The notes beneath the pieces are model-generated. The model searched no databases. It was not told the origin of the DNA and worked only from the letters and a program-made list of their open reading frames with translations. Shown here one piece after another: positions 26,521 through 36,081 of a stretch of DNA of 64,000 nucleotides (positions are counted from its first letter, which is position 1; every line of letters begins with the position of its first letter). The DNA lies in the NCBI RefSeq assembly GCF_025960985.1, contig NZ_JAOQMX010000007.1, positions 1 through 64,000 on the forward strand, written 5' to 3'. A program made the position numbers and the translations under genes. This stretch comes from Flavobacterium psychraerolatum (GTDB lineage: Bacteria > Bacteroidota > Bacteroidia > Flavobacteriales > Flavobacteriaceae).

Positions 26521-27474
26521 TTAAAAAACCTGACTTGCAATATTATAAATATTATCCGATTTCCCCATTGAATAATAATGAACGCAAGGTGCTCCAAATT
26601 CAATTAACTCTTTGGATTGTTGTACGGCAAACTCTACTCCAATTTGACGAACGGCTTGGTTGTCTTTGGCATTTTCGATATCACTTATCAAACTCTCTGG
26701 CATGTCTAACCAAAAAACTTGAGGTAACAATTGTAAATGGCGTTTGACTGCAACGGGTTTGATTCCAGGGATAATTGGCACTGTAATTCCCATGGCTCTT
26801 GCGGCTTCAACAAATTTAAAATAACGTTGATTGTCAAAAAACATTTGGGTAACGATATAATCTGCTCCTGCATTTACTTTTTCTTTCAACCTTTTTAGAT
26901 CGGCTTCTAGGCTTGGTGCTTCAATATGTTTTTCTGGATAACCCGCAACACCAACACAAAAATCGGGTGCACTTTTCATCGGCATGGTATCATGTAAAAA
27001 CTTACCAGAATTCATCGCTTTAATTTGTTTCACCAAATCCACTGCATAATTATTTCCACCTTTGGTAGGTTCGAAATATTTCTCCCCCTTCATTGGATCG
27101 CCACGCAAAGCAACCAAGTTATCAATATTCAAATACTGGCAATCCACCAATAGATATTCTGTTTCTTCCTTTGTAAACCCACCACACAATACGTGCGGAA
27201 TAGCATCTACACCATATTTATGCTGAATAGAAGCGCAAATCCCAACCGTCCCCGGACGCATACGCGTAATACGACGGTCAAAAAGTCCGTCTTTCTCAAT
27301 GTAAACGAACTCTTCTCTCGAAGTAGTTACATCAATAAAAGGTGGTTTAAACTCCATCAACGGATCTATATTTTCGTATAAATCATTGATATTACTTCCT
27401 TTTTGTGGCGGTACAATTTCGAAGGAGAACAATGGTTTTCCTTTGGCGTTTTCTAAATGTTGTGTTACTTTCAT
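26521..27474 (-). CDS. metF: 5,10-methylenetetrahydrofolate reductase
   Basis: An FAD enzyme that makes 5-methyl-tetrahydrofolate for MetH. It has 318 residues from ATG 27474 (MKVTQHLENA); an ATG five codons upstream is possible. Motifs are FSFEIVPPQKG (catalytic Glu), DVTTSREEF, LALRGDPMKG and YIVTQMFFDNQRYFKFV. It follows metH part 2 with about 80 bp between, filled by TTTAAAGTTTCAGG-type short repeats, so the methyl-cycle genes form one leftward cluster. Confidence 0.94.
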   Translation of the reverse strand: MKVTQHLENAKGKPLFSFEIVPPQKGSNINDLYENIDPLMEFKPPFIDVTTSREEFVYIEKDGLFDRRITRMRPGTVGICASIQHKYGVDAIPHVLCGGFTKEETEYLLVDCQYLNIDNLVALRGDPMKGEKYFEPTKGGNNYAVDLVKQIKAMNSGKFLHDTMPMKSAPDFCVGVAGYPEKHIEAPSLEADLKRLKEKVNAGADYIVTQMFFDNQRYFKFVEAARAMGITVPIIPGIKPVAVKRHLQLLPQVFWLDMPESLISDIENAKDNQAVRQIGVEFAVQQSKELIEFGAPCVHYYSMGKSDNIYNIASQVF

Positions 27475-27553
27475 TCTTTTTTGTTTCAAGTTTCAGGTTT
27501 AAAGTTTCAGGTTCTCCGGAGCAACTTGAAACTTTAAACTTTAAACATTTTTT

Positions 27554-30235
27554 TTAATCTGCTATATTAGGACTCAACCATTTTGTGGCTTTGTCTGTAG
27601 AGATACTTCTACGTTTTGCGTAATCAATTACTTGGTCTTCTTTTATTTTCCCCAGTCCAAAATACCTTGCTTTTGGATTTCCGAAATAATAACCAGATAC
27701 TGATGAAGCTGGCCACATGGCCATACTCTCGGTCAAAGTTACTCCTATTTCTTTTTCTACGTTCAGTAATTTCCAGATTGTTGGTTTTTCCAAGTGGTCT
27801 GGACAGGCAGGATATCCTGGAGCAGGACGAATTCCGGCATAGGTTTCTTTAATCAACTCAGCGTTGGTCAAAGTTTCATCTGCTGCGTAACCCCAAATTT
27901 CTTTACGTACTTTTTCGTGTAGGTATTCTGCAAAAGCTTCTGCAAAACGGTCTGCCAAGGCTTTTACCATAATCGAATTGTAATCGTCAAAATCTTTTTG
28001 GAATTCGGCTGCCCATTCGTCAACACCAAAACCAGTAGTTACACAAAATGCGCCCATGTAATCGACTACCCCATTGTCTTTTGGTGCAATAAAATCGGCC
28101 AAAGCGATGTTTGGCGCTCCTTTGGTTTTTTGTGATTGTTGACGTAAGGTTAAGAACGTTTGCAACGGTTTTCCGTTTTCGTCTGTCAATTCAATATCAT
28201 CATCATTGACTTGGTTCGCAGGGAAAACTCCATAAATACCCTTTGCTTGTAATTTCTTTTCTACCAGAATCACTTTCAACATCGCTTGCGCATCAGCAAA
28301 AACGGCTGTTGCTTGCTCTCCCACTACTTCATCCGTCAAAATAGCTGGGTATTTTCCGTGTAATTCCCACGTCTGAAAAAATGGAGTCCAGTCAATATAA
28401 GGAACTAAAACATCCAAATCTACTTCAATAATTTGCTCCCCTATCACTCTTGGTTTTACTGGAGTAAACTCGTCCCAGTCTAATTTCAGTTTGTTTTTAC
28501 GCGCATCTTCAATCGTTAAGAAATTTTTATCTCTCGAACGATTTAAGAATGACTCTCTAAAAGCGTCGTAATCCTCACGGATACCCGCCATATAGGCTTC
28601 TTTATTTTGATCTAAAAGATTTCCTGCCACAGTAACTGCTCTCGAAGCATCGTTTACGTGTACGACAGTTGCTTTATATTGAGGGGCAATTTTCACGGCA
28701 GTATGCGCTCGTGAAGTGGTAGCTCCACCGATCATTATTGGAAGAGTGCTTCCTTTTTTATCTAATTCTTTGGCCAAAAACACCATTTCGTCTAGCGAAG
28801 GCGTAATCAAACCACTCAATCCTATAATATCTACATTGTGCTCTATAGCGGCTGCAATAATTTTTTCTGGTGCTACCATTACACCCATGTCAATGATTTC
28901 GTAATTATTACACGCCAATACCACCGAAACAATATTTTTCCCAATATCGTGAACATCTCCTTTTACGGTTGCCATCAATATTTTCCCGTTTCCTTCTTTA
29001 TCACCTGCTTCTTTGGATTCCTCAATATATGGTAATAGGTAAGCCACGGCTCTTTTCATTACCCTAGCCGATTTTACTACCTGAGGCAAAAACATTTTTC
29101 CGCTTCCAAACAAATCCCCAACCACGTTCATTCCCGCCATCAAATTGATTTCGATAACTTCAATAGGTTTTGTAGCAGCCAAACGTGCTTCTTCAACATC
29201 GGCAACTATAAATTCGTCTACACCTTTTACAAGTGCGTGTGTGATACGTTCTTGAAAAGTTCCCGAACGCCATTCTTGTATCGCTTTTTCATTCGATTTT
29301 ACATCGCCTCTTACGTTTTCAGCAAGGTCAAGTAAACGTTCTGTAGCATCATCGCGACGGTTCAAAATTACGTCTTCAACATGCTCCAACAAGTCCTTCG
29401 GAATGTCATCATAAATCGTCAGCATCTCTGGGTTTACAATTCCCATGGTCATTCCCGCCTTAATCGCATGGTACAAGAAAACCGAGTGCATCGCTTCACG
29501 AACGGTATCATTTCCTCTAAACGAAAACGACACATTACTCACCCCACCACTTATGTGTGCATGAGGCAAATTGGCTCTCACCCATTCGGTTCCTCTAAAG
29601 AAATCCAAAGCGTTCAAGCGGTGCTCTTCCATACCTGTTGCAACCGGAAATATATTTAAATCGAAAATTATATCCTGCGGTGGAAAACCTACTTTGTTTA
29701 CCAAAATATCATACGAACGTTGACAAATCTCTACTCTACGGTCGTAATTATCTGCCTGACCTGTTTCGTCAAATGCCATGATAATCGCAGCAGCTCCATA
29801 ACGTTTAATCAATTGGGCATGATGAATAAATGCTTCTTCTCCTTCTTTCAACGAAATCGAGTTCACCACACATTTCCCCTGCGCTACTTTTAGCCCAGCT
29901 TCAATAATGTGCCATTTCGAACTGTCAATCATAATGGGCACACGCGCAATATCGGGTTCGGCAGCAATTAAGTTCAGGAATTTCACCATCGCATATTCAC
30001 CGTCTAGCATTCCCTCATCCATATTAATATCGATGATTTGAGCTCCACCTTCTACTTGCTCCTTCGCAATACTCAAGGCCTCATCGTACTTCTCCTCTTT
30101 TATCAATCGAAGAAATTTTCTAGAACCCGTTACATTTGTACGCTCCCCAACGTTTACAAAAACACTTTCGGGCGTAATAATCAAAGGCTCCAATCCCGAT
30201 AAAACCAAATTTCTTCTTACTGCTTTTTCTGCCAT
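27554..30235 (-). CDS. metH: Cobalamin-dependent methionine synthase, part 2 (folate, B12 and activation domains)
   Basis: An 893-residue C-terminal portion of MetH encoded as a separate protein. In order: pterin-binding domain (about 10-290, [16 protein letters not shown]), cap plus B12-binding domain (about 330-570, with the cobalamin-ligand motif GDVHDIGKN and [13 protein letters not shown]), and activation domain that binds SAM (about 590-890, [12 protein letters not shown] and YFGLGKI). The homocysteine-binding part is a separate gene at 32849-33850, and about 2.6 kb of unrelated DNA lies between them. No cobalamin riboswitch was seen upstream of either part. Confidence 0.94.
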   Translation of the reverse strand: MAEKAVRRNLVLSGLEPLIITPESVFVNVGERTNVTGSRKFLRLIKEEKYDEALSIAKEQVEGGAQIIDINMDEGMLDGEYAMVKFLNLIAAEPDIARVPIMIDSSKWHIIEAGLKVAQGKCVVNSISLKEGEEAFIHHAQLIKRYGAAAIIMAFDETGQADNYDRRVEICQRSYDILVNKVGFPPQDIIFDLNIFPVATGMEEHRLNALDFFRGTEWVRANLPHAHISGGVSNVSFSFRGNDTVREAMHSVFLYHAIKAGMTMGIVNPEMLTIYDDIPKDLLEHVEDVILNRRDDATERLLDLAENVRGDVKSNEKAIQEWRSGTFQERITHALVKGVDEFIVADVEEARLAATKPIEVIEINLMAGMNVVGDLFGSGKMFLPQVVKSARVMKRAVAYLLPYIEESKEAGDKEGNGKILMATVKGDVHDIGKNIVSVVLACNNYEIIDMGVMVAPEKIIAAAIEHNVDIIGLSGLITPSLDEMVFLAKELDKKGSTLPIMIGGATTSRAHTAVKIAPQYKATVVHVNDASRAVTVAGNLLDQNKEAYMAGIREDYDAFRESFLNRSRDKNFLTIEDARKNKLKLDWDEFTPVKPRVIGEQIIEVDLDVLVPYIDWTPFFQTWELHGKYPAILTDEVVGEQATAVFADAQAMLKVILVEKKLQAKGIYGVFPANQVNDDDIELTDENGKPLQTFLTLRQQSQKTKGAPNIALADFIAPKDNGVVDYMGAFCVTTGFGVDEWAAEFQKDFDDYNSIMVKALADRFAEAFAEYLHEKVRKEIWGYAADETLTNAELIKETYAGIRPAPGYPACPDHLEKPTIWKLLNVEKEIGVTLTESMAMWPASSVSGYYFGNPKARYFGLGKIKEDQVIDYAKRRSISTDKATKWLSPNIAD

Positions 30236-30383
30236 TTTTTCTTAAGTTTCTAAGTATCTCAGATTCTGAGTGACTAAGTTTATATTGTTTGCTTTTACAA
30301 AGCGATTCTTATCATTATTTGGGCGTGTCCCTCCAAAAAAAGGTCGGGTCGGGCTATTCGTTCCCGCTCTTTTTCTTGAATTA

Positions 30384-30403
30384 CCTCGGGTTTAAACCCG
30401 AGG
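30384..30403. repeat. Perfect 20-bp palindrome
   Basis: The self-complementary sequence CCTCGGGTTTAAACCCGAGG. It lies in a stretch (30330-30410) of the GGCGTGTCCCTCC...GGTCGGGTCGGGCTATTCG type, resembling dispersed repeats known to me from other Flavobacterium intergenic regions. No gene overlaps it. Confidence 0.7.
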
Positions 30404-30460
30404 CAATTGATGGAAAAGGAGCTCCACTTCTATCCCTCACGCGGTTTTGTGCTTCGGTTG

Positions 30461-30562
30461 TCATTGCGAGGAACGAAGCAATCACGTATCGTGTATCACA
30501 CAATCTTTATTCCTCAAACTCATATCTTTGCGGGCACAAGCGTGACGCTTCCGCTAGCGGGA
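30461..30562 (+). repeat. REP-like element, left copy
   Basis: It starts TCATTGCGAGGAACG and ends with TTTGCGGGCAC followed by an inverted repeat rich in GC (AGCGTGACGCTTCCGCTAGCG). A second copy of the same layout lies at 30979-31088. GC content is well above the surroundings. Its right end has replaced the C-terminal part of the KilA-N pseudogene. Confidence 0.75.
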
Positions 30563-30569
30563 ATAAAGC

Positions 30570-30831
30570 AAAAGCATTTGTTCCCGATTCATTTTTAAAC
30601 CTATCGAATTCGATAGGTTTAAAATTAGGATTATTTAATTGTTCCCACAGACCCATAAAAAGGATTGTATCCTTACTTCTAAGCCAATTGTTAACAACAA
30701 TAAAAGCATCATCTGGATTTTAAACTAGCAGTATCAGTCAAGGAAAGATAATCGTTATCATCCCCAAAATGCAAAACAGCAATTTCTGCACCATTCGCAT
30801 TCAAAATTACTTTTTGTTTAATTTTATCCAC
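30570..30831 (-). pseudogene. KilA-N-domain protein remnant (frameshifted, truncated)
   Basis: On the minus strand a frame from GTG 30831 reads KQKVILNANGAEIAVLHFGD and then LSLTDTASL. It breaks near 30722 in an A-run where two bases appear lost. The second frame continues NPDDAFIVVNNWLRSKDTIL and then FMGLWEQLNNPNFKPIEFD up to SGTNAF. This is the start of a KilA-N DNA-binding protein (WLR, LGLWE and FDxFKNE patterns), a family common in phages and mobile DNA. The rest is lost at the REP-like element near 30565. No start, stop or length is intact. Confidence 0.75.
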
Positions 30832-30978
30832 AGAGTATTATTCTATATTATTTAAGAATAAAAAATCATTTTCAATTTATACATTATAGCAATTGAGTAA
30901 GATCCGTACCACAAAATGGTTCATTCCTACGGAATTTTTATTTTATCATATATGTTTACAAAAACGATTATGCATTTG

Positions 30979-31088
30979 TCATTGCGAGGAACGGGCGCCA
31001 ATCATTACGTAACATACATCAAATAGTCATAATTTTAAGCACCTTTGTCTTTGCGGGCACGAGCGAGACGCTCGCGCTAGCTGGGAGC
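30979..31088 (+). repeat. REP-like element, right copy
   Basis: TCATTGCGAGGAACG, a ~55-bp variable middle, then TTTGCGGGCAC and the hairpin GAGCGAGACGCTC with GCGCTAGC. It is in the same orientation as the copy at 30461, so the pair directly flanks the KilA-N remnant. Bases 30832-30978 hold nothing else that I can name. Confidence 0.75.
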
Positions 31089-31090
31089 TA

Positions 31091-31864
31091 TTAATAATTA
31101 TACCATCCGTTCTTATCTCCTTCTTCATAAATTTCATTCATAGTTTTTGTGTCAATTTTATACTTTTTAGAGATTTCTTTTTCATATTTTTTTGTTAATT
31201 CATCTAACTTATTTGCATAATTATCAGTATCAAAATTAGCAGTGTATGGATAAATTTTATCGAGTTTTGCTCTTGCTCTAGTCTCTGTATTAGCTAATTC
31301 TTGATATATGTTTTTTCTTAAATCATAAGTCAATCCAAGACTAACTTTTTTTTCAGATTTATTTTTTAAATATTCTTCAAGATTATCAGAAATAGTAATT
31401 TCTAATTTATATGATTCTCTATTGTTACTTACAGCAATATTTTTAGTAACCTCTCCATCTTCAGGGCCCCAAGTAGCCATAGCCACATCATAGGTCCCTT
31501 CAACTAATTCTTTATCGCTATACAACCATATAGTTATATCATCAATATCTTTATCTTCTGATGTTATCTCTTTTATTAATTTAGAAAAAAGTAATTTTAT
31601 TTGTTCTCTAGTAATTTTATTAGAAACCAGAAACTTATATGAAAATCTTTTATTAACTGGAGCCTCAACCACTGCTTCTGTTCTAAAACTAATATCATTT
31701 TTCGTTATAAAAGAATATTCCGGTAATTGATATTCTGCTTGAGTTTCTAATTGAACCTCTGATTTTTGTGTATCCTCCAGAAGATTATCCTCAACAAGAC
31801 TATGTTCTGCTTTTTTACAAGATAAAAAAGAAATTAAAATACCTAAATAAATTACCTTTTTCAT
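31091..31864 (-). CDS. Hypothetical lipoprotein
   Basis: A 257-residue exported lipoprotein: signal MKKVIYLGILISFLSC with the modified cysteine at 16. The mature part has an acidic linker, then a mixed alpha/beta region (about 55-160, with IWLYSDKELVEGTYDVAMATWGP) and a charged helical C terminus (about 180-257). The family was not recognised. It follows the FRG-domain gene by 49 bp on the same strand. The pair is strongly AT-rich relative to the metH genes around it, which fits acquisition as a unit. Confidence 0.7.
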   Translation of the reverse strand: MKKVIYLGILISFLSCKKAEHSLVEDNLLEDTQKSEVQLETQAEYQLPEYSFITKNDISFRTEAVVEAPVNKRFSYKFLVSNKITREQIKLLFSKLIKEITSEDKDIDDITIWLYSDKELVEGTYDVAMATWGPEDGEVTKNIAVSNNRESYKLEITISDNLEEYLKNKSEKKVSLGLTYDLRKNIYQELANTETRARAKLDKIYPYTANFDTDNYANKLDELTKKYEKEISKKYKIDTKTMNEIYEEGDKNGWYNY

Positions 31865-31913
31865 TAAATGTTTTTTATGTTAATATAGAGTTTACTTAAT
31901 ATCTTAAATTTTA

Positions 31914-32792
31914 TTAATTATATTTATCTATAATATCTATACAATTACTATTTAAACCAGGATAGACACTTTCTCTAGAAATACCTAGCCATCTTAATTC
32001 TTCTTTTATTTTCCTTTTACTAAAACCATCAATTAAAATAAAATTTAAAAATTTATTTTTCTCTGAATTACCTAATAATCCATTAATTTCATTACCAAAA
32101 ATCGTAAAACAAGCTTTTTGCGATTTCATTCTTTCATCAAACAAATACGGATAAATAGCTAATGGATAAGCTTTTTCACTAGAATTAAAATCCATTTCTA
32201 AATACTTCCTATACAACTCATCAAGATTAAGTTTTTTATCAGTACCAAATAAATCTTCTTTTATAGAACTTTTAGGAAAATGAATTATTGAACAACCAGT
32301 TTCAAATCCCTCAATTAATGCTGTTGAAGATTTATTGAGTCGATAAGGATTTAATATCCAAATTTTTGAATCTACTTCCTTTAAATCATCATCTACCGCA
32401 AAATATATTGCTACCAAAGCACTTTCTGTCCAATCTAACAACCTAGTTTTTAAACCGTAATGTTGCATTAAAAAATATTGATTCCAATCATTATTATCTA
32501 TTCTGTTTTGATTTAAAAACATAGTAGACCTTCTTGAAAATTCTGCTTTAAAATTACCTTCTATTAAAACAGACTCGTCTAATACAGTTTTATATTCATC
32601 TTTTTCAACACGTCCATAATTTCTATATGCATTAGGCATTAATGATGTATTTATGTTTAAACCCTCAGCTCTAAACCATAAATTTGGGATTTCATTTTCC
32701 TTTTCATTTTTAAATAACAAGGATGAAAACTCACTTTTTAGTAATTCAATTATTTGTGAAACACTTTGTGCCTTATCATTCGATTTCTCCAT
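31914..32792 (-). CDS. FRG-domain protein
   Basis: A 292-residue protein with an FRG domain, named for its Phe-Arg-Gly motif and here reading LWFRAEG (39-44). It continues with FLMQHYGLKTRLLDWTESALVAIYFAV, the most conserved block of the family, and a C-terminal IPxxxK-like region with LRWLGISRESVYPGL. The domain is frequent in accessory, phage-linked and some toxin loci; no activity is proven. Its position between the two halves of metH, next to an AT-rich lipoprotein gene and a KilA-N remnant, marks it as cargo. A defence role would be inference only. Confidence 0.82.
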   Translation of the reverse strand: MEKSNDKAQSVSQIIELLKSEFSSLLFKNEKENEIPNLWFRAEGLNINTSLMPNAYRNYGRVEKDEYKTVLDESVLIEGNFKAEFSRRSTMFLNQNRIDNNDWNQYFLMQHYGLKTRLLDWTESALVAIYFAVDDDLKEVDSKIWILNPYRLNKSSTALIEGFETGCSIIHFPKSSIKEDLFGTDKKLNLDELYRKYLEMDFNSSEKAYPLAIYPYLFDERMKSQKACFTIFGNEINGLLGNSEKNKFLNFILIDGFSKRKIKEELRWLGISRESVYPGLNSNCIDIIDKYN

Positions 32793-32848
32793 ATTGAATT
32801 AATTATAAATACTATAAACTTTTGAACATCAATATTAATAATAAAATA

Positions 32849-33850
32849 CTACATCACCGCCTCCGAAACTCTTGGCTTAAATTCACTGGCAGCCTCAGCA
32901 ATCAATCGAATGTGATCTGGAGTTGTACCACAACAACCACCGATGATGTTTACTAAATTATCTTCGAGGTACCCACGTATTTGTGCTTGCATTTCGGCTG
33001 GTGTTTCGTCGTATTCTCCAAAGGCGTTTGGTAATCCTGCGTTTGGGTGTGCAGAGATATTGAATGAAGTATTTTGAGACAAAGTCTGTAAATACGGTTT
33101 CAATAAATCGGCTCCTAAGGCACAATTGAATCCTACACTCAATAACGGAATGTGTGATACCGAAATCAAGAACGCTTCTACCGTTTGTCCAGAAAGGGTT
33201 CTTCCTGATGCATCGGTAATAGTTCCAGATACCATGATTGGAATATCAATTCCTCTTTCGGTTTTTACTTCTTCGATGGCGAAAAGTGCGGCTTTGGCGT
33301 TTAGGGTATCAAAAATAGTTTCTACCAACAATAAGTCGCTTCCTCCGTCGATCAAGGCTTCTACTTGTTGTTTGTAGGCAATACGCAAATCATCAAAAGT
33401 TACGGCTCTGTATCCAGGGTCGTTTACGTCGGGCGACATACTTGCCGTTCTGTTTGTTGGTCCTATTGAACCCGCTACAAAACGAGGTTTGGCTGGATTT
33501 TTGGCTGTGAATTCATCGGCTACTTTACGGGCAATTTTTGCCGACTCGTAGTTCAACTCATAGACCAAATCTTCCATGTGGTAATCTGCCATTCCGATGG
33601 TGGTCCCAGAGAAGGTATTGGTTTCTACAATGTCGGCTCCTGCTTCGTAATAGGCTGCATGCACTTCTGCAATGGCAACGGGTTGTGTCAACGACAATAA
33701 ATCGTTGTTTCCTTTTAATGAATGTGGAAAATCTTTGAAACGCTCTCCTCTAAAATCTTCTTCGGAGAAGTTGTAACGTTGCAACATGGTTCCCATGGCT
33801 CCATCGAGAACTAGGATTCTTTCTTTGATTGCTTGTTGTATTGTTGACAT
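32849..33850 (-). CDS. metH: Methionine synthase, part 1 (homocysteine-binding domain)
   Basis: A 333-residue zinc-dependent homocysteine S-methyltransferase domain: [14 protein letters not shown] at the N terminus, [32 protein letters not shown] supplying the first zinc Cys and [14 protein letters not shown] the Cys pair. It ends where the folate domain would begin in one-chain MetH, so it must act with the 893-residue protein encoded at 27554-30235. The cluster order (part 1, insert, part 2, metF) implies that the two were once adjacent. Confidence 0.93.
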   Translation of the reverse strand: MSTIQQAIKERILVLDGAMGTMLQRYNFSEEDFRGERFKDFPHSLKGNNDLLSLTQPVAIAEVHAAYYEAGADIVETNTFSGTTIGMADYHMEDLVYELNYESAKIARKVADEFTAKNPAKPRFVAGSIGPTNRTASMSPDVNDPGYRAVTFDDLRIAYKQQVEALIDGGSDLLLVETIFDTLNAKAALFAIEEVKTERGIDIPIMVSGTITDASGRTLSGQTVEAFLISVSHIPLLSVGFNCALGADLLKPYLQTLSQNTSFNISAHPNAGLPNAFGEYDETPAEMQAQIRGYLEDNLVNIIGGCCGTTPDHIRLIAEAASEFKPRVSEAVM

Positions 33851-33911
33851 AACTTTATTTTTTTACGGCAAGGACGCTAGGGCGCTATGCTTTTTATTGA
33901 TGACTTGTTTT

Positions 33912-33931
33912 AGACGCGATGAATCGCGTCT
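33912..33931. repeat. Perfect hairpin AGACGCGAT/ATCGCGTCT
   Basis: Nine-base arms around GA. This GC-rich hairpin has the look of a REP-type intergenic element. The gap 33851-34245 consists of this, copy B of the AGCCCCGATAGAAG repeat and short AAGTTTCTAAG-type repeats. Confidence 0.7.
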
Positions 33932-33964
33932 CTACGGAATTTCCTAAAATGCAAAATCTTTCTC

Positions 33965-34080
33965 TTTAGCCCCGATAGAGCCGATATCCTTTTTGGTTTT
34001 TTCTTTAAAAAACAAAAAGATAAAGGCGAAAGCGGGAAACCAACTTCCTGAAAATGCCGAAATTACTGCTCCTAATTCTT
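33965..34080 (+). repeat. Dispersed intergenic repeat (AGCCCCGATAGAAG family), copy B
   Basis: It reads TTAGCCCCGATAGAG, GATATCCTTTTTGG, AAAAAGATAAAGG, AAAGCGGGAAA and ATTACTGCTCCTAA, co-linear with copy A at 1738-1855. Confidence 0.75.
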
Positions 34081-34245
34081 TAAAATTTTGGAACTGCAAA
34101 GTAAAGCAATACCCTTACCACTTGCAAGTGTTTTTTTGAAGTTCCTGAGTTGCTAAGTCCTTAAGTTTCTAAGCTGAATAGTAGCGAAAAAGGCTCTAAG
34201 TAAAAAAACTTAGAGCCTTAGAAACTTATAATCTTAGCAACTTTT

Positions 34246-35298
34246 TTAATTAATTGCCTTTACTACTGCTTTTGGTGCTTCTTTACGAGTACCGTCAAAT
34301 CCGTCTACTCCTGATACGGTTGTGTATTTTAATACATAACGTTTTCCTGGGTTGATGATTTGATAAGCCGCTTGACACATCAAAGTTGCTTCGTGGAAAC
34401 CACAAAGAATCAACTTCAATTTCCCTGGATAGGTATTGATATCTCCAATAGCGAATATCCCCGGAATGTTAGTTTGGTAATCCAAAGCATTGTTTACTTT
34501 GATAGCGTTTTTCTCGATTTCTAATCCCCAATCTCCGATTGGTCCTAACTTAGGCGTCAATCCAAAAAGTGGAATAAAGAAATCCGTTTCGATTTTACGA
34601 TGTGCTCCGTTTTCGTCCAAATCAATAGATTCTACGTGCTCTGCTCCATTGATACCAACTACCTCAGCAGGTGTAATCATGCGGATTTTTCCAGCATCTT
34701 TTAGTTCTTGTACTTTTTCTACAGAATCCAAAGCTCCTCTAAACTCGTTACGACGGTGAATCAAAGTTACCTCTGAAGCTACATCGGTCAAGAAAATACT
34801 CCAGTCCAAAGCAGAGTCACCACCACCGGCGATAACAACACGTTTGTCTCTGAATACTTCTGGATCTTTGATGAAATATTTCACTCCTTTGTTTTCGTAG
34901 AAATTAATTCCGTCGATCAAAGGTTTTCTTGGTTCAAAACTTCCTAATCCACCTGCAATCGCGATTACTTTGGCATGAAATTTTGTTCCTTCGTTTGAGG
35001 TTACGATAAATGTACCGTCTTCTTGCTTATCAATTGTTTCAGCACGTTCGCCCAAAGTAAACCCTGGTTCGAATTGCTTAATTTGCTCCATCAAATTATC
35101 TACTAAATCTCCAGCTAATACTTCTGGAAATCCTGGGATATCGTAGATAGGTTTCTTTGGATATAACTCTGACAATTGTCCACCTGGCTGCGGTAAAGCA
35201 TCTAGGATATGACATTTTAATTTTAATAAACCTGCTTCAAAAACGGCAAATAAACCAGTTGGACCGGCTCCTATAATAAGGATATCTGTTTCAATCAT
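34246..35298 (-). CDS. Ferredoxin/flavodoxin-NADP+ reductase, thioredoxin-reductase-like
   Basis: A 350-residue FAD/NADPH oxidoreductase of the YumC type. The FAD-binding motif is GAGPTGLFAVFEAG (8-21), the NADPH-binding motif GGGDSALDWS, and the second FAD motif GIFAIGDINTYPGKLKLILCGFHEA. The CxxC redox pair of true thioredoxin reductases is absent, so electron transfer to ferredoxin is more likely. As the last gene of the sulfate-reduction cluster it probably feeds electrons to the sulfite reductase. Confidence 0.88.
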   Translation of the reverse strand: MIETDILIIGAGPTGLFAVFEAGLLKLKCHILDALPQPGGQLSELYPKKPIYDIPGFPEVLAGDLVDNLMEQIKQFEPGFTLGERAETIDKQEDGTFIVTSNEGTKFHAKVIAIAGGLGSFEPRKPLIDGINFYENKGVKYFIKDPEVFRDKRVVIAGGGDSALDWSIFLTDVASEVTLIHRRNEFRGALDSVEKVQELKDAGKIRMITPAEVVGINGAEHVESIDLDENGAHRKIETDFFIPLFGLTPKLGPIGDWGLEIEKNAIKVNNALDYQTNIPGIFAIGDINTYPGKLKLILCGFHEATLMCQAAYQIINPGKRYVLKYTTVSGVDGFDGTRKEAPKAVVKAIN

Positions 35299-35451
35299 TG
35301 TTCTTACTTTGGGCTCTTGGCTATTAGCTTTCGGCTTTTGGCTTAGAGTCTGTTATTTATTATTTTATTTCAATCTATTTTCAAACAAAGAAAAGGATGA
35401 CGGACTTAACCTCTAATGATAATTATCACTCCTCTCTTTAGTCTTTTCTAT

Positions 35452-36066
35452 TTATTCTTTATTCTTCAAGGAATCTGTAATCTCATTCATTTTTTGAACT
35501 TTCATTTCGAAATCACCTTTGAGGGTTTTTCGATACTGATTCAAATTTTCCACCATTTTATTGATGTCTTCGGGAATTACTTCTTCAAAAAATTCTCTCA
35601 ATCGTTTTGCCGTTGTTGGTGACTTTCCGTTGGTCGAAATGGCTATTTTGACATTCCCTTTGGTAACAATACCCCCTAGGTAATAATCACACAAATCGGG
35701 TGTATCGGCAATATTGCAAATCAAATATCTTTCTCGACATAAATTATATACTCGTTTGTTGACTTTTAAATCATCCGTACAAGCAATCACCATGTTTCGC
35801 TTTTTCAACATTTTCTTTTTGAACCTTTTTTTAGTCAATTTCACAGAAGGATGATTTTCTGCTAATGTGACTAAATCGGCTAAAAATTTTGGAGCAACTA
35901 CCTCAACATTTGCACGAGGACTTGACTTGAGTAAAAAAGACAACTTTTCTAATCCTACATTACCTCCGCCTACAATTAATACGCTTAGGTTTTGAAGCTT
36001 TAAAAATATTGGATACAATTCGTTTGCGCCATTGGCTGTTGGCTGTTGGCTATTGGCTGTGTCCAT
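35452..36066 (-). CDS. Precorrin-2 dehydrogenase / sirohydrochlorin ferrochelatase (siroheme synthase N-terminal type)
   Basis: It makes siroheme from precorrin-2, the cofactor of the neighbouring sulfite reductase. It has 204 residues: the NAD-binding motif VLIVGGGNVGLEKL (about 30-43), VVAPKF, and NIADTPDLCDYYLGG and AISTNGKSPTTAKRLREF of the CysG N-terminal family. There is no methyltransferase (CobA) domain. The first ~15 residues (MDTANSQQPTANGAN) are encoded by an intergenic short repeat of the TTGGCTGTTGGC type, so the true start may lie further in. It is 15 bp from the sulfite reductase gene. Confidence 0.88.
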   Translation of the reverse strand: MDTANSQQPTANGANELYPIFLKLQNLSVLIVGGGNVGLEKLSFLLKSSPRANVEVVAPKFLADLVTLAENHPSVKLTKKRFKKKMLKKRNMVIACTDDLKVNKRVYNLCRERYLICNIADTPDLCDYYLGGIVTKGNVKIAISTNGKSPTTAKRLREFFEEVIPEDINKMVENLNQYRKTLKGDFEMKVQKMNEITDSLKNKE

Positions 36067-36081
36067 TTTATCTTTTTTAAA

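Noticed and set aside
30593..30624. A 32-bp perfect palindrome centred on GAATTC
   Set aside because: It falls exactly on the FKPIEFDRFK codons of the KilA-N remnant, so it is most simply a chance result of coding sequence rather than a regulatory or att site.
30289..30723. Plus-strand 144-codon frame
   Set aside because: It runs through repeats, the palindrome and the complement of the KilA-N remnant; no domain or start signal.
33851..34245. Cobalamin riboswitch before metH part 1
   Set aside because: No B12-box-like sequence was found; the gap is accounted for by a REP-type hairpin and dispersed repeats.
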